From: Azospirillum sp. B510
Lineage (GTDB): Bacteria; Pseudomonadota; Alphaproteobacteria; Azospirillales; Azospirillaceae
NCBI RefSeq assembly: GCF_000010725.1
Contig: NC_013854.1
Span: forward strand, 434,001 to 498,000
Direction: 5' to 3'
DNA: 64,000 nt
Shown: positions 17,283 to 25,489 of the stretch, piece by piece
Position numbering within the stretch: position 1 is the stretch's first letter
Layout: every line of letters begins with the position of its first letter
The notes under the pieces: model-generated
Databases searched by the model: none
Told to the model about the DNA's origin: nothing
Seen by the model: only the letters and a program-made list of their open reading frames with translations
Made by a program: the position numbers and the translations under genes

Positions 17283-19250
17283 ATGTTCCGTTCCCACCCT
17301 CGTTTTCGACGTGGAGCGGCCCAAATCCTGCCTCGGCTTTTCCTGACCTGCGCGGTTCTGCTCCCGGTTGCCGGAGGGGGGCCGGCAATCGCGGCCGACA
17401 CCAGCTTCGCCAGCACCACCTTCTATGTCTCGCCCACCGGCAACGACCGCTGGTCGGGACGCCTGTCACAGCCGTCGCCGGACGGGCGCGACGGTCCCTT
17501 CGCCACCCCGGCCCGCGCGCTGGCCGCCGCCAAGGGAAGCGGCCCGGTCATTGTGCGGCTGCATGGCGGCACCTATCGGCTGACCGCGCCGCTGGTGGTG
17601 GACGGCTCGCTGCCGGGGCTGCGGCTGACCGCGGTGGAGGGGGAGCGGCCGGTGCTGTCGGGCGGCGAAGCGGTTGGCGGCGCCCGGATGGCCGACGGCG
17701 TGTTGTCGGCGCCGCTGGCGCGCGATCCGGGGCTGGACGTCGCGATCGGCGGCCCCGGTGACGCTCGGCGGCTGGATGCGGCGCGCAGCGGCGATTTCAA
17801 CCCCGGCGACCCGCGCAGCGGCTGGTTCCCGGCCAGGGCGGTCCAGTCCGATCCCAAAAGCCAGGGGAGCAAGCGCCAGATGCGGCTGCCGCCCGGCTTG
17901 CTGAAGGCCGGCTGGGCCGGGCCGGGGGTGCGGGCGCAGGCGCTGGACCGCGAACGGCTGTCCGACGACCTGCTGGACGTGGTGTCCGCCGATCCGGGCG
18001 GGCTGCTGAGCTTCGGCGGCGACGGGCAGTATCCCTACCGCGACGGCTCCACGGTGCGGCTGCTCGGCCATCCCGATTTCCTGACGCGGCCGGGCGAGTT
18101 CGCCTGGGACGCCGGGGCCAAACGGCTTCTGGTCAAGCCGCCGGCCGGGGTGAACGCCGCGGGGGCGGAGCTGGTGGTGGCGCGGCAGCCGGTGCTGCTG
18201 CGGCTGGACAATGCCCGCAACGTGACGGTGGACGGGTTGACCTTCACCGACGTGCCCTGGGACGGCAACGCGGTGGTGGTGAAGGGTGGCGGCGGCGCGC
18301 GCATCGCCGGCAACCGCTTCGCCCTGGTCGGCACCGCGGTGATGCTGGACGGGGCCGGCGGCAGCGAGGTGTCGGGCAACCGGATGGAGCATCTCGGCCG
18401 GTCGGGCGTGGTGCTGGCGCCGGGCAGCAACGGCAACCGCATCCTCGCCAACCGCATCGGCGACATCGGCGAGGTGCGCTTCTTCAGTGGCGGGGTGATG
18501 GGCGCCGGCATCCGCGACACGCTGATCGCCCACAACGACATCCGCCGTTCGGCCCGCTACGGCATCTCGATCAAGAACTGGAACCCGCAGACGGTGAACA
18601 GCGACAACACCATCGAGTTCAACCGCATCCGTGACACGGCGCGCCAGAGCGCCGACGCCGGCGCCATCGAGATGCTGGGCCGCAGCGGCAACGACACCCG
18701 CAGCGTCATCCGCTTCAACGACATCCGCGACACCGGCGGCCTCGCCACCGACGCCCAGGGCCAGTGGCTGGTCCGCTACAAGGGCTTCGGCATCTATCTG
18801 GACGACATGACCAGCGGGGTGACGGTTCAGGGCAACCTGCTGGCCAACACCGGCATGGCGGCGATCTTCCTGCATGGCGGCGACAACAACCGGGTGGCCG
18901 ACAACGTCACGGTGATGAATGACGGCAAGGACCGCTTCCTGCGGCTGGAGTGGGTGCCCGGCGCCGGCCCGGCCGGCCGCATGCATGGCAATGTGGCGGA
19001 CGGCAACGTCGTGGCCGGGCCGTCGCCGAAGGAGCAGCTGGTCAACAGCCTGTCCGGCGGCGACTACCGCATCGACAACACCCGGTTGGAGAACGCCGCC
19101 CCCGTTGTGGAGGCCGCCGGCATCGCCGGCGCCGCCAGGGCCGCGGCTCCGCCTGCCTCGGTTCCGCCTGCCGGGGACCGTCTGCTGGACCGTTTGGTGG
19201 CGATGAAGGAATTGCCGCTGGATCGCGTCGGGCCGGAGGGGATGCGGTAA
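17283..19250 (+). CDS. Secreted right-handed parallel beta-helix protein
   Basis: A 655-aa exported protein: a signal peptide ending near GPAIAA, then TTFYVSPTGNDRWSGRLSQP, the common opening of pectate-lyase-like beta-helix proteins. The body holds many beta-helix coils with Asn ladders (GNRFALVGTAVMLDGAGGSE, then GNRMEHLGRSGVVL, ANRIGDIGEVRF, HNDIRRSARYGIS, FNRIRDTARQSADAGAIEM). The family includes polysaccharide lyases and epimerases such as alginate C5-epimerase-like proteins. No catalytic residue can be named. The Shine-Dalgarno GAGGAG lies just before the ATG. Its position divergent from a polysaccharide polymerase suggests it processes the same polymer, which is inference. Confidence 0.85.
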   Translation: MFRSHPRFRRGAAQILPRLFLTCAVLLPVAGGGPAIAADTSFASTTFYVSPTGNDRWSGRLSQPSPDGRDGPFATPARALAAAKGSGPVIVRLHGGTYRLTAPLVVDGSLPGLRLTAVEGERPVLSGGEAVGGARMADGVLSAPLARDPGLDVAIGGPGDARRLDAARSGDFNPGDPRSGWFPARAVQSDPKSQGSKRQMRLPPGLLKAGWAGPGVRAQALDRERLSDDLLDVVSADPGGLLSFGGDGQYPYRDGSTVRLLGHPDFLTRPGEFAWDAGAKRLLVKPPAGVNAAGAELVVARQPVLLRLDNARNVTVDGLTFTDVPWDGNAVVVKGGGGARIAGNRFALVGTAVMLDGAGGSEVSGNRMEHLGRSGVVLAPGSNGNRILANRIGDIGEVRFFSGGVMGAGIRDTLIAHNDIRRSARYGISIKNWNPQTVNSDNTIEFNRIRDTARQSADAGAIEMLGRSGNDTRSVIRFNDIRDTGGLATDAQGQWLVRYKGFGIYLDDMTSGVTVQGNLLANTGMAAIFLHGGDNNRVADNVTVMNDGKDRFLRLEWVPGAGPAGRMHGNVADGNVVAGPSPKEQLVNSLSGGDYRIDNTRLENAAPVVEAAGIAGAARAAAPPASVPPAGDRLLDRLVAMKELPLDRVGPEGMR

Positions 19251-19260
19251 GGGAAATAAA

Positions 19261-19290
19261 AACGCCCTCTCCCCGGGGGGAGAGGGCGTT
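19261..19290. terminator. Bidirectional hairpin terminator after beta-helix and hemY genes
   Basis: A perfect palindrome with 14-bp arms (AACGCCCTCTCCCC / GGGGAGAGGGCGTT) and a 2-nt loop between two convergent genes. A-rich sequence precedes it and GTTCTT follows. It is one of the CCCTCTCCC/GGGAGAGGG family found in this window. Confidence 0.75.
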
Positions 19291-19306
19291 CTTCAACGGC
19301 TTGTCG

Positions 19307-20656
19307 TCACGCCGTCGCCGGGCGGGCGAGGGCCGGGGGGAGGTCGGTCGCTTCCATCAGCGGGACGGCGACCGTCGGGGCCTTCCAGCTCAGGCTGTCG
19401 AAGGCGCCGCAATGGCCGCACAGCCCGCCCCAGTTATGGCTGACCGCCCCGCAGGAGCCGCAGGTCCACACCGGATCCTCCGGCGCGTTGGCGGCCTTGG
19501 CCAGCCAGTCCTTCGCCACCTCCTCGTCATGGCGCTCGCCGCGGTCCAGCGCGGCCATCAGCCGGTAGGTGCGGCGGGTCGGGCCGATCTCCATGGCGCG
19601 CTCCAGATGCTGGCGCGCCTCGCCCCAGAGCTGGGCGTCGATGGCGGCGCGGGCGACGGCGAGATGCGACTCGGCCGAGTCGGGGGCCTGCCGCACCAGC
19701 TTCTGGAACAGCCGGACACGGGTCAGCGCGTCATAGCTGGCGACGATGGTGCCGTAGATGTCGGCGAGCTCCGGATGGGGCTCGTGGCGCCAGGCCCGCT
19801 CCACCACCTTGGCGGCCGGCTTCAGCCGGTCGGCGGCGACCTGGAGACGGGCGAGACGCACCGCGGCGGGGGCGAAGCCCGGCATCAGGTCGTGCGCCGC
19901 CTGGGCGTGCGACAGGGCGGCGTCGGCGCGGCCGCGGCGTTCCGCCTCGAAGCTGCGCTCGAGCAGCAGGACGACGCGATGGCGGCGGCCCTCCTCGGTC
20001 GGCATCGCCCCGGCCTGGATCGCCTGTTGCAGCGTGCCCTCGGCGGCGGCCCAGTCACCGGCCCGCGCCTCCAGGTCATAGAGCGTGCCGAGCAGCCAAG
20101 GCGTGTTGGGTTGCAGCCCGCGCGCCTTGCGGGCGAGCGTCAGCGCCTCCACCCGGTCGCCCGACTTGATCGCCTGGGTCAGCAGCCCGCGCATGCCGAG
20201 GAAGGCGGTTTCCGGCCGTTCCAGCATGGCGGTGAAATACTGCTTGGCGGCGCGCTCGTCGCCCTGCAACTGGGCGGCCTGGGCCGACAGCAGCATGGTC
20301 AGCGGCGGCTCGTTCAGCAGCACGTCGGCCTTGCGCGCCATCTTGCGCGCGGTCGGCGCGTCGCCGGCGGCGATGGCGACCATGCCCTGGGTCAGCGCGC
20401 GATAGCCGCGCTCGCGCCGGCGGGCGCGGCTGTGGCGGCGCAGGCGCTGCGGCAGGCGGATCGTGCCGCGCAGCAGGCGGTAGCCCAGCGCCGCGAGGCC
20501 CAGCGCCGCCAGCAGAACCAGCAGGGCGACCCAGAAGGGCGCCTCGACGGCGTAGCCCAGCCAATGGACGCTGACGCTGCCGGGACGGTCGGCGAGCCAG
20601 ATCGCGATCGCGATGACGACCGCGAGCTTCAGAAGGAACCAGAGGGCGCGGATCAT
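19307..20656 (-). CDS. hemY: HemY-like heme-biosynthesis-associated TPR protein
   Basis: A 449-aa inner-membrane protein: two N-terminal helices (IRALWFLLKLAVVIAIAIWLA and the VALLVLLAALGLAALGY segment) and a tetratricopeptide-rich region from about residue 120. This is the gammaproteobacterial-type HemY, not protoporphyrinogen oxidase. The C-terminus carries a zinc ribbon with two CxxC pairs (WTCGSCGAVSHNW and LCGHCGAF), a feature of alphaproteobacterial HemY. The exact role in haem synthesis is not settled. Its ATG overlaps the stop of the Mic60 gene as ATGA, and hemC and hemD lie upstream in the same direction. Confidence 0.9.
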   Translation of the reverse strand: MIRALWFLLKLAVVIAIAIWLADRPGSVSVHWLGYAVEAPFWVALLVLLAALGLAALGYRLLRGTIRLPQRLRRHSRARRRERGYRALTQGMVAIAAGDAPTARKMARKADVLLNEPPLTMLLSAQAAQLQGDERAAKQYFTAMLERPETAFLGMRGLLTQAIKSGDRVEALTLARKARGLQPNTPWLLGTLYDLEARAGDWAAAEGTLQQAIQAGAMPTEEGRRHRVVLLLERSFEAERRGRADAALSHAQAAHDLMPGFAPAAVRLARLQVAADRLKPAAKVVERAWRHEPHPELADIYGTIVASYDALTRVRLFQKLVRQAPDSAESHLAVARAAIDAQLWGEARQHLERAMEIGPTRRTYRLMAALDRGERHDEEVAKDWLAKAANAPEDPVWTCGSCGAVSHNWGGLCGHCGAFDSLSWKAPTVAVPLMEATDLPPALARPATA

Positions 20657-22311
20657 TGGGCCGCCCCTTTCCCGCCGGCGGCGGTGGTCATCAGGGCGAT
20701 GGCGCGGTCGTTCAGCTGGCGCGCGGCCTGATCGGCGGCCAGGCGCGCCTTGGCGTCGGCCAGCCACGCGGCGGCGGCCTGCGCCGCCGGACCCTGGAGC
20801 GCCGACAGCTCCTCCGCCGCCTTGGCGAGGTTGCCGGCGGCGAGATCCGCCTCGGCGCGGGCGACGACGGCGTCGGCGGTGGTGCCGACCACCCCGCCGC
20901 CCTCACGGCGCACGGTGACCAGGGTGGACAGCTTGCCGACCGCCGAATCGATCCAGCCGTTGCCCTCGCCGCGCACCTCGGCCCGGACGATCTCGCCGGC
21001 CAGCGGCTGGAAGCGGTCGGTCAGTTGGGCGCGGGTCGGGATGCCTTTGGCGGCATAGGGCGCCACGGCGTCGAGCGGCTGGGTCACGCCAGGGTCGGAG
21101 AGGCCGAGCGCGCGAACCGCCTGGAGGTCCTGCTGGAACGGCTGCCCGCCCGACAGGGCGGCGCGCAGCTGGCCGGCGGCCAGCACCAGCGCCTGGGCGG
21201 TGCTGGCGGCGTCCTGCCGTTCGCTGACGGTCTGCTTGATGCCGGCGATCTGCTGAGTCAGCGCCACGACCTCGCCGCGCAGATCCTGGGCGGCCTGGGC
21301 GCCGCCGGCGGCGGCGGTGACCTTCTGCTCCAGGGCGGCGAGGCGGTCGGCCAGCGCCTTCTGGGCGTCGCCGGCATCGGCACCGGCGGCCGGGCGCTTC
21401 TCCAGCGCGTCGATCCGCTGGGCCAGCGCGGAGAGGTCGGCGTTGCCGCCGCCGGCCGCCGCCGGCCGCTGCTCCAGCTTGCCGACGCGGTCGGCGAGCT
21501 GCTGGATCTGCGCGCGCAGGGCCGGGTCGGCCGGGGCGGACGCGCCGCTCGCGGCGGAGGTGGCCGGCCAGCCGGGCAGGGCCGGACCCCACCAGGGTTC
21601 CGACAATGCCGCGGCGCCGACCAGCAGGGCGACGACCGACAATGCCGCGGCGAAGCCGCCGCTGGGCCGCGGTTCCTCGAGATAGGACGGGGTCGGGGCG
21701 ATGGTCGGGCGCACCGGTTCGGCATTGGCGCCGCGGCTGTAGCCCGCGCCGCCGGCGGTGGTCGTCGGTTTGTCCTTATCCGCGCCGGCCTTTTCCGTGC
21801 CGTTCTTCGGCGCGTCGGCAAGGCTGTCGGCGGCGCCAACCGGCGTGACCGGCGGAATCAGGGCGTCGGCCGATCGCAGTTCGGTCACCGGTCCGGGTGG
21901 GGGCGTGTCGGCGGCCGGACCGCCGTCGGCCGGGGAAGCGGCCGTGGAAGGTGCCGGCTCCGCCACCGGGGTGACGTCGATGGTGGTTTCGGCCGGGACG
22001 GCGGCGACGGAGGCGTCGGCCTGCCGGTCCTCGCTGGGGGTGGCGGCGTCCAGGTCGGCGTCGTCGAGCTTGATGCGGTGCTTGGCGGCGGCGGCGCGGA
22101 GGTCGGCATGGCGGGCCAGCGGGATCGCGCCCCGCTTCTTCCAGCCCTGGACCGTGGTCACCGGGGTGTCGAGCTTGTTGGCCATCGGGCGGATGCCGCC
22201 GAAACGTTCGACGATGCGGTCGACCGCCGCATTGCCGGTGCTGGCGCCGTCGCCGTCACGGTCGGGGCCTGGGCCGGCGCCGGGGCGTTCGGAGCCTGGA
22301 CGAGAGGTCAT
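20653..22311 (-). CDS. Alphaproteobacterial Mic60/mitofilin homologue
   Basis: A 552-aa protein from ATG 22311. Residues 25-75 (DRIVERFGGIRPMANKLDTP, then VQGWKKRGAIPLARHADL) resemble a small helix-turn-helix domain. A Pro/Ala/Thr-rich linker follows, then one membrane helix (AALSVVALLVGAAALS near residue 215), a coiled coil (about residues 250-380) and a C-terminal helical mitofilin-like region (VAPYAAKGIPTRAQLTDRF). Mic60 proteins shape crista junctions and, in alphaproteobacteria, intracytoplasmic membranes. A location between hem genes is known for this class. The stop overlaps the start of hemY. Confidence 0.85.
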   Translation of the reverse strand: MTSRPGSERPGAGPGPDRDGDGASTGNAAVDRIVERFGGIRPMANKLDTPVTTVQGWKKRGAIPLARHADLRAAAAKHRIKLDDADLDAATPSEDRQADASVAAVPAETTIDVTPVAEPAPSTAASPADGGPAADTPPPGPVTELRSADALIPPVTPVGAADSLADAPKNGTEKAGADKDKPTTTAGGAGYSRGANAEPVRPTIAPTPSYLEEPRPSGGFAAALSVVALLVGAAALSEPWWGPALPGWPATSAASGASAPADPALRAQIQQLADRVGKLEQRPAAAGGGNADLSALAQRIDALEKRPAAGADAGDAQKALADRLAALEQKVTAAAGGAQAAQDLRGEVVALTQQIAGIKQTVSERQDAASTAQALVLAAGQLRAALSGGQPFQQDLQAVRALGLSDPGVTQPLDAVAPYAAKGIPTRAQLTDRFQPLAGEIVRAEVRGEGNGWIDSAVGKLSTLVTVRREGGGVVGTTADAVVARAEADLAAGNLAKAAEELSALQGPAAQAAAAWLADAKARLAADQAARQLNDRAIALMTTAAGGKGAAQ

Positions 22312-22424
22312 GGGCTGTACCTTCGGTTCGCTGTTGTTCGTTTCAACGTCACAGCCCCCTGACCGGTCCCCCTCGTCCCCCGTCCGGCCGAGATCCCCAC
22401 CGGACGCGCCGGGCGGAGGTAAGC

Positions 22425-23179
22425 CGTACGGCCGGACCGCGCCGGGGTTACCCGGCGACCGGCAACAGATCGAGCAGGGAGTCCTGCTCTGGCCGCGCCG
22501 CCACCCGTACGCTCTTCCACGGCACCGCTCCCCCGTCGCCGTACGCACAGGCAGCCTCCGCGACCGCGGGGCTGAGGCAGAACGCGTCGACCGTACGACA
22601 ACGATCGACCAGTCCCGCCCCGGCCAGCAACCTAACAAAGGATGAAGCGGTACGGGGAGAGAAAAACAGCACGCCGTCCAAACCGGACGTACGCAAAAAT
22701 GTCGCGGTCTCATCCGACAGGGTTAGCGCGGGTACGGCGTCGTACATCACGCTGCGCCGCAGCATGAAGCCGGCGGCGCCCAGCAAGCCGGCAAGGTCGC
22801 CGGCGACCTTGCTTCCCGCCACATGCAGCAGCGTACCGGCGGACGGATCGCGCAGGGCGCGGACGCGCCCGGCCAGCGCGTACACGTCGCCCGACGCGCT
22901 GTCGACCATGGTGAAGCCGGCGGCCCGCGCCGCCCGCGCCGTGGCGTCGCCGACGGCGTGCACCGGACGGTCGCGCCGGCTCGTACGTTTGGAGTATGCC
23001 CGTACGCCGTTCGCGCTGGTGAAGAGCAGCGCCTGTACGTCGGAAAGGTCGGGCTCCGGCCCGTCGAGCCAGACCATCGACAGCATCGGTTCCACTGCCG
23101 TGTCGTGGCCGAGCGCCTCCAGCCGCCGGACCAGCGGCTCGGCGTCCTCCGCCGGACGCGTCACCAGCAGACGCGTACG
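22425..23179. other. Cluster of CGTACG palindromes over hemD
   Basis: The hexamer CGTACG occurs eight times: 22425, 22506, 22540, 22592, 22688, 22982, 23001 and 23174. Several one-base variants (GGTACG, CGTACA, CGTACC, TGTACG) also lie here. Copies fall in different codon frames (for example Arg-Thr, Val-Arg and Ala-Tyr-Gly contexts), and one is past the hemD stop codon. I noticed none elsewhere in the window. Base composition predicts well under one in this length. Confidence 0.85.
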
Positions 23180-23227
23180 GGGGCGGGACGGGGACGGGAC
23201 GGGACGGGCGGGCTGCTTTTCCGTCAT
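22448..23227 (-). CDS. hemD: Uroporphyrinogen-III synthase
   Basis: A 259-aa protein from ATG 23227. It closes and inverts hydroxymethylbilane to uroporphyrinogen III. Members of this family are weakly conserved; the pattern TRLLVTRPAEDAEPLVRRLE, ALLFTSANGVRAY, HAVGDATARAARAAGFT and GVLFFSPRTASSFVRL, typical of HemD, is clear. It lies between hemC (25 bp upstream) and the Mic60 gene in the same direction. The base usage is odd: GTA, CGT and TAC codons and the hexamer CGTACG are unusually frequent compared with flanking hemC and mic60, which may mark a different origin or a local DNA signal. Confidence 0.92.
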   Translation of the reverse strand: MTEKQPARPVPSPSRPRTRLLVTRPAEDAEPLVRRLEALGHDTAVEPMLSMVWLDGPEPDLSDVQALLFTSANGVRAYSKRTSRRDRPVHAVGDATARAARAAGFTMVDSASGDVYALAGRVRALRDPSAGTLLHVAGSKVAGDLAGLLGAAGFMLRRSVMYDAVPALTLSDETATFLRTSGLDGVLFFSPRTASSFVRLLAGAGLVDRCRTVDAFCLSPAVAEAACAYGDGGAVPWKSVRVAARPEQDSLLDLLPVAG

Positions 23228-23252
23228 GCGGAAAACCTCCCGGAGTGGAGGG

Positions 23253-24191
23253 TCAGTGCGGGGTGGCGGCGAAGAAATCGGGCGGAAGCTGCGCCCGGAT
23301 CTCGGCCCCGGCGTCGGCGCCAAGCGACTCGGCGTTCGCCGCCTTGCCGCGCCGCTCCGCCCGGAAGATGCTGCGGCCGTCGCAGGACAGCACCTTGGCG
23401 CGCAGATGCAGCGCGTCGCCGTCCAGCAGGGCCAGTGCCGCGATCGGGGTGCGGCAGGACCCGTCCAGCGCGGCGAGCAGCGCCCGCTCCGCCGTGACGC
23501 GGACCATGGTCTCGGCGCAGTTCAGCGGGGCGAGCAGGGCGCGGGTGGCGTCGTCGGCGCTGCGGATCTCGATGCCGATGGCGCCCTGGGCCACCGCCGG
23601 CAGCATGGTTTCCGGTTCCAGCACCGCGCTGATGCGGCCGGTCAGGCCGAGGCGGCGCAGGCCGGCCAGCGCCAGCAGGGTGGCGTCGACCTCGCCGGCG
23701 TCGAGCTTGGACAACCGGGTCTGCACATTGCCGCGCAGCGGGAAAATCCTCAGGTCGGGACGCAGCTCCAGCACCTGGGCCTGGCGGCGCAGCCCGGCGG
23801 TGCCGACCACGGCGCCGGCCGGCAGGTCGGCCAGACCGCCGCCGGAGCGGGAGAAGAAGGCGTCGCGCGGATCCTCGCGCGGCAGCAGGGTGGCGATCTC
23901 CAGCCCGTCGGGAAGCTGGGTCGGCACGTCCTTCATCGAATGGACGGCGAGGTCGGCGCGGCCGTCGAACAGCGCCTCCTCCAGCTCCTTGGTGAACAGG
24001 CCCTTGCCGCCGGCCTCCGCCAGGGTGCGGTCGAGGATGCGGTCGCCGGTGGTCTTGAAGACGACGATCTCGATGGCGCCGGGCGCCGCGAGATGCGGAT
24101 GGGCGGCGATCAGGCGGTCGCGGGTTTCATGGGCCTGCGCCAGCGCCAGCGGGCTGCCGCGCGTCCCGATACGGAGCGGGTGGGTCGTCAT
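23253..24191 (-). CDS. hemC: Porphobilinogen deaminase (hydroxymethylbilane synthase)
   Basis: A 312-aa enzyme from ATG 24191, which gives the canonical start THPLRIGTRGSPLALAQAHE; the frame further upstream is not family-like. It polymerises four porphobilinogen molecules into hydroxymethylbilane. Visible are the KTTGDRILDRTLAEAGGKGLF loop (in parts), DLAVHSMKDVPTQLP, RREDPRDAF-type segment (here LPREDPRDAFFS), GTAGLRRQAQ, RGNVQTRLSKLD, and the dipyrromethane cofactor cysteine in LDGSCRTPIAAL. It is divergent from tsaD with a 169-bp shared spacer, an arrangement widespread in alphaproteobacteria, and heads the hemC-hemD-mic60-hemY run. Confidence 0.97.
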   Translation of the reverse strand: MTTHPLRIGTRGSPLALAQAHETRDRLIAAHPHLAAPGAIEIVVFKTTGDRILDRTLAEAGGKGLFTKELEEALFDGRADLAVHSMKDVPTQLPDGLEIATLLPREDPRDAFFSRSGGGLADLPAGAVVGTAGLRRQAQVLELRPDLRIFPLRGNVQTRLSKLDAGEVDATLLALAGLRRLGLTGRISAVLEPETMLPAVAQGAIGIEIRSADDATRALLAPLNCAETMVRVTAERALLAALDGSCRTPIAALALLDGDALHLRAKVLSCDGRSIFRAERRGKAANAESLGADAGAEIRAQLPPDFFAATPH

Positions 24192-24360
24192 GGGCCCGAG
24201 TTCTAGGGGATCCGCGCAGCTTTGCAAGGATTCGTCTGTTTCCCATACATAAGATTGAGGCGGATCAAATTCCGGGCGCGCGGCCCGCGGCGGGGTATCG
24301 GGCGGGGGCGGGCGCAACTCCGCCCTATACCCGGACGGCCAAGGCGGCTAATTTGGCGCC

Positions 24361-25434
24361 ATGATCGTTCTTGGAATCGAAACGAGCTGCGACGAGACGG
24401 CCGCCGCGATCGTCACCGACGCGCGTGAAATCCGCGCCGACGTCGTGCTGTCGCAGCTGGACGACCACACGCCCTATGGCGGCGTCGTTCCGGAAATCGC
24501 CGCCCGCGCCCATCTGGAGCATCTCGACGGGCTGATCCGCCGCGCCATGGCCGAGGCCGGGATCGGCTTCGGCGACCTCGACGCGGTGGCGGCCACCGGC
24601 GGGCCGGGGCTGATCGGCGGCGTCATCGTCGGGGTGATGACCGCCAAGGCCATCGCCGCGGCGCGCGGACTGCCCTTCGTCGCCGTCAACCATCTGGAAG
24701 GCCATGCGCTGACCGCGCGGCTGACCGACGGCGTCGCCTTTCCCTATCTGCTGCTGCTGGTGTCGGGCGGCCATTGCCAGCTGTTGGCGGTGGAGGGGGT
24801 CGGGCGTTACCGCCGGCTCGGCACCACCATCGACGACGCGGTCGGCGAGGCGTTCGACAAGACCGCCAAGCTGCTGGGGCTGGGCTATCCCGGCGGGCCG
24901 CTGGTGGAGAAGGCGGCGGCGCGGGCGACCGATCCGGCGCGCTTCAGCCTGCCGCGGCCGATGCTGGGCCGTCCGGGCTGCGACTTCTCCTTCTCCGGGC
25001 TGAAGACCGCGGTGCGGCGCCATGTGGAGGAGTTGGGGGGCACGCTGACGGAGGCCGACCGCAACGACCTCGCCGCCGCCTTCCAGGCGACGGTGGCGGA
25101 GGTGCTGGCCGACCGCTGCGCCCGCGCCATCCGCCGCTTCAAGGAGGAGCATCCGCAGGGCGGCGCCCTGGTGGTGGCCGGCGGCGTCGCCGCCAACAAG
25201 GCGATCCGCAGCCGGCTGTCGATGCTGGCGCAGACGCAGCGCATGCCGTTCGTCGCGCCACCGCTGCGCCTGTGCACCGACAACGCCGCGATGATCGCCT
25301 GGGCCGGGATCGAGCGCTTCCGGCTGGGCGGGAGCGATCCCTTGAACTTCGCCCCGCGTCCGCGCTGGCCGCTCGACCCGGACGCGGCGCCGGTGATCGG
25401 GCGCGCCGGGGTCGGCGCGGGGGTGAAGGCGTGA
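24361..25434 (+). CDS. tsaD: tRNA N6-adenosine threonylcarbamoyltransferase
   Basis: A 357-aa enzyme of the Kae1/TsaD family, which with TsaB and TsaE installs threonylcarbamoyl on A37 of ANN-decoding tRNAs. It begins [20 protein letters not shown] (ASKHA phosphate-binding loop), has [19 protein letters not shown] and [14 protein letters not shown] with the metal-binding histidines, [12 protein letters not shown], the signature [20 protein letters not shown], and [20 protein letters not shown] near the end. The length is standard. It is essential in most bacteria. gpsA follows 55 bp later in the same direction, after a hairpin. Confidence 0.97.
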   Translation: MIVLGIETSCDETAAAIVTDAREIRADVVLSQLDDHTPYGGVVPEIAARAHLEHLDGLIRRAMAEAGIGFGDLDAVAATGGPGLIGGVIVGVMTAKAIAAARGLPFVAVNHLEGHALTARLTDGVAFPYLLLLVSGGHCQLLAVEGVGRYRRLGTTIDDAVGEAFDKTAKLLGLGYPGGPLVEKAAARATDPARFSLPRPMLGRPGCDFSFSGLKTAVRRHVEELGGTLTEADRNDLAAAFQATVAEVLADRCARAIRRFKEEHPQGGALVVAGGVAANKAIRSRLSMLAQTQRMPFVAPPLRLCTDNAAMIAWAGIERFRLGGSDPLNFAPRPRWPLDPDAAPVIGRAGVGAGVKA

Positions 25435-25467
25435 AAATCCCCCTCTCCCGAGGCGGGAGAGGATTTT
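25434..25467. terminator. Hairpin between tsaD and gpsA
   Basis: The arms AAAATC...CTCTCCCG and CGGGAGAG...GATTTT pair with a 3-nt loop and a 3-base bulge on the left, starting at the last base of the tsaD stop. The short T-run at the end fits a rho-independent terminator or attenuator. It shares the GGGAGAGG core with other hairpins in the window. Confidence 0.65.
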
Positions 25468-25489
25468 GACCGGATTGGATAGTGGTGAG

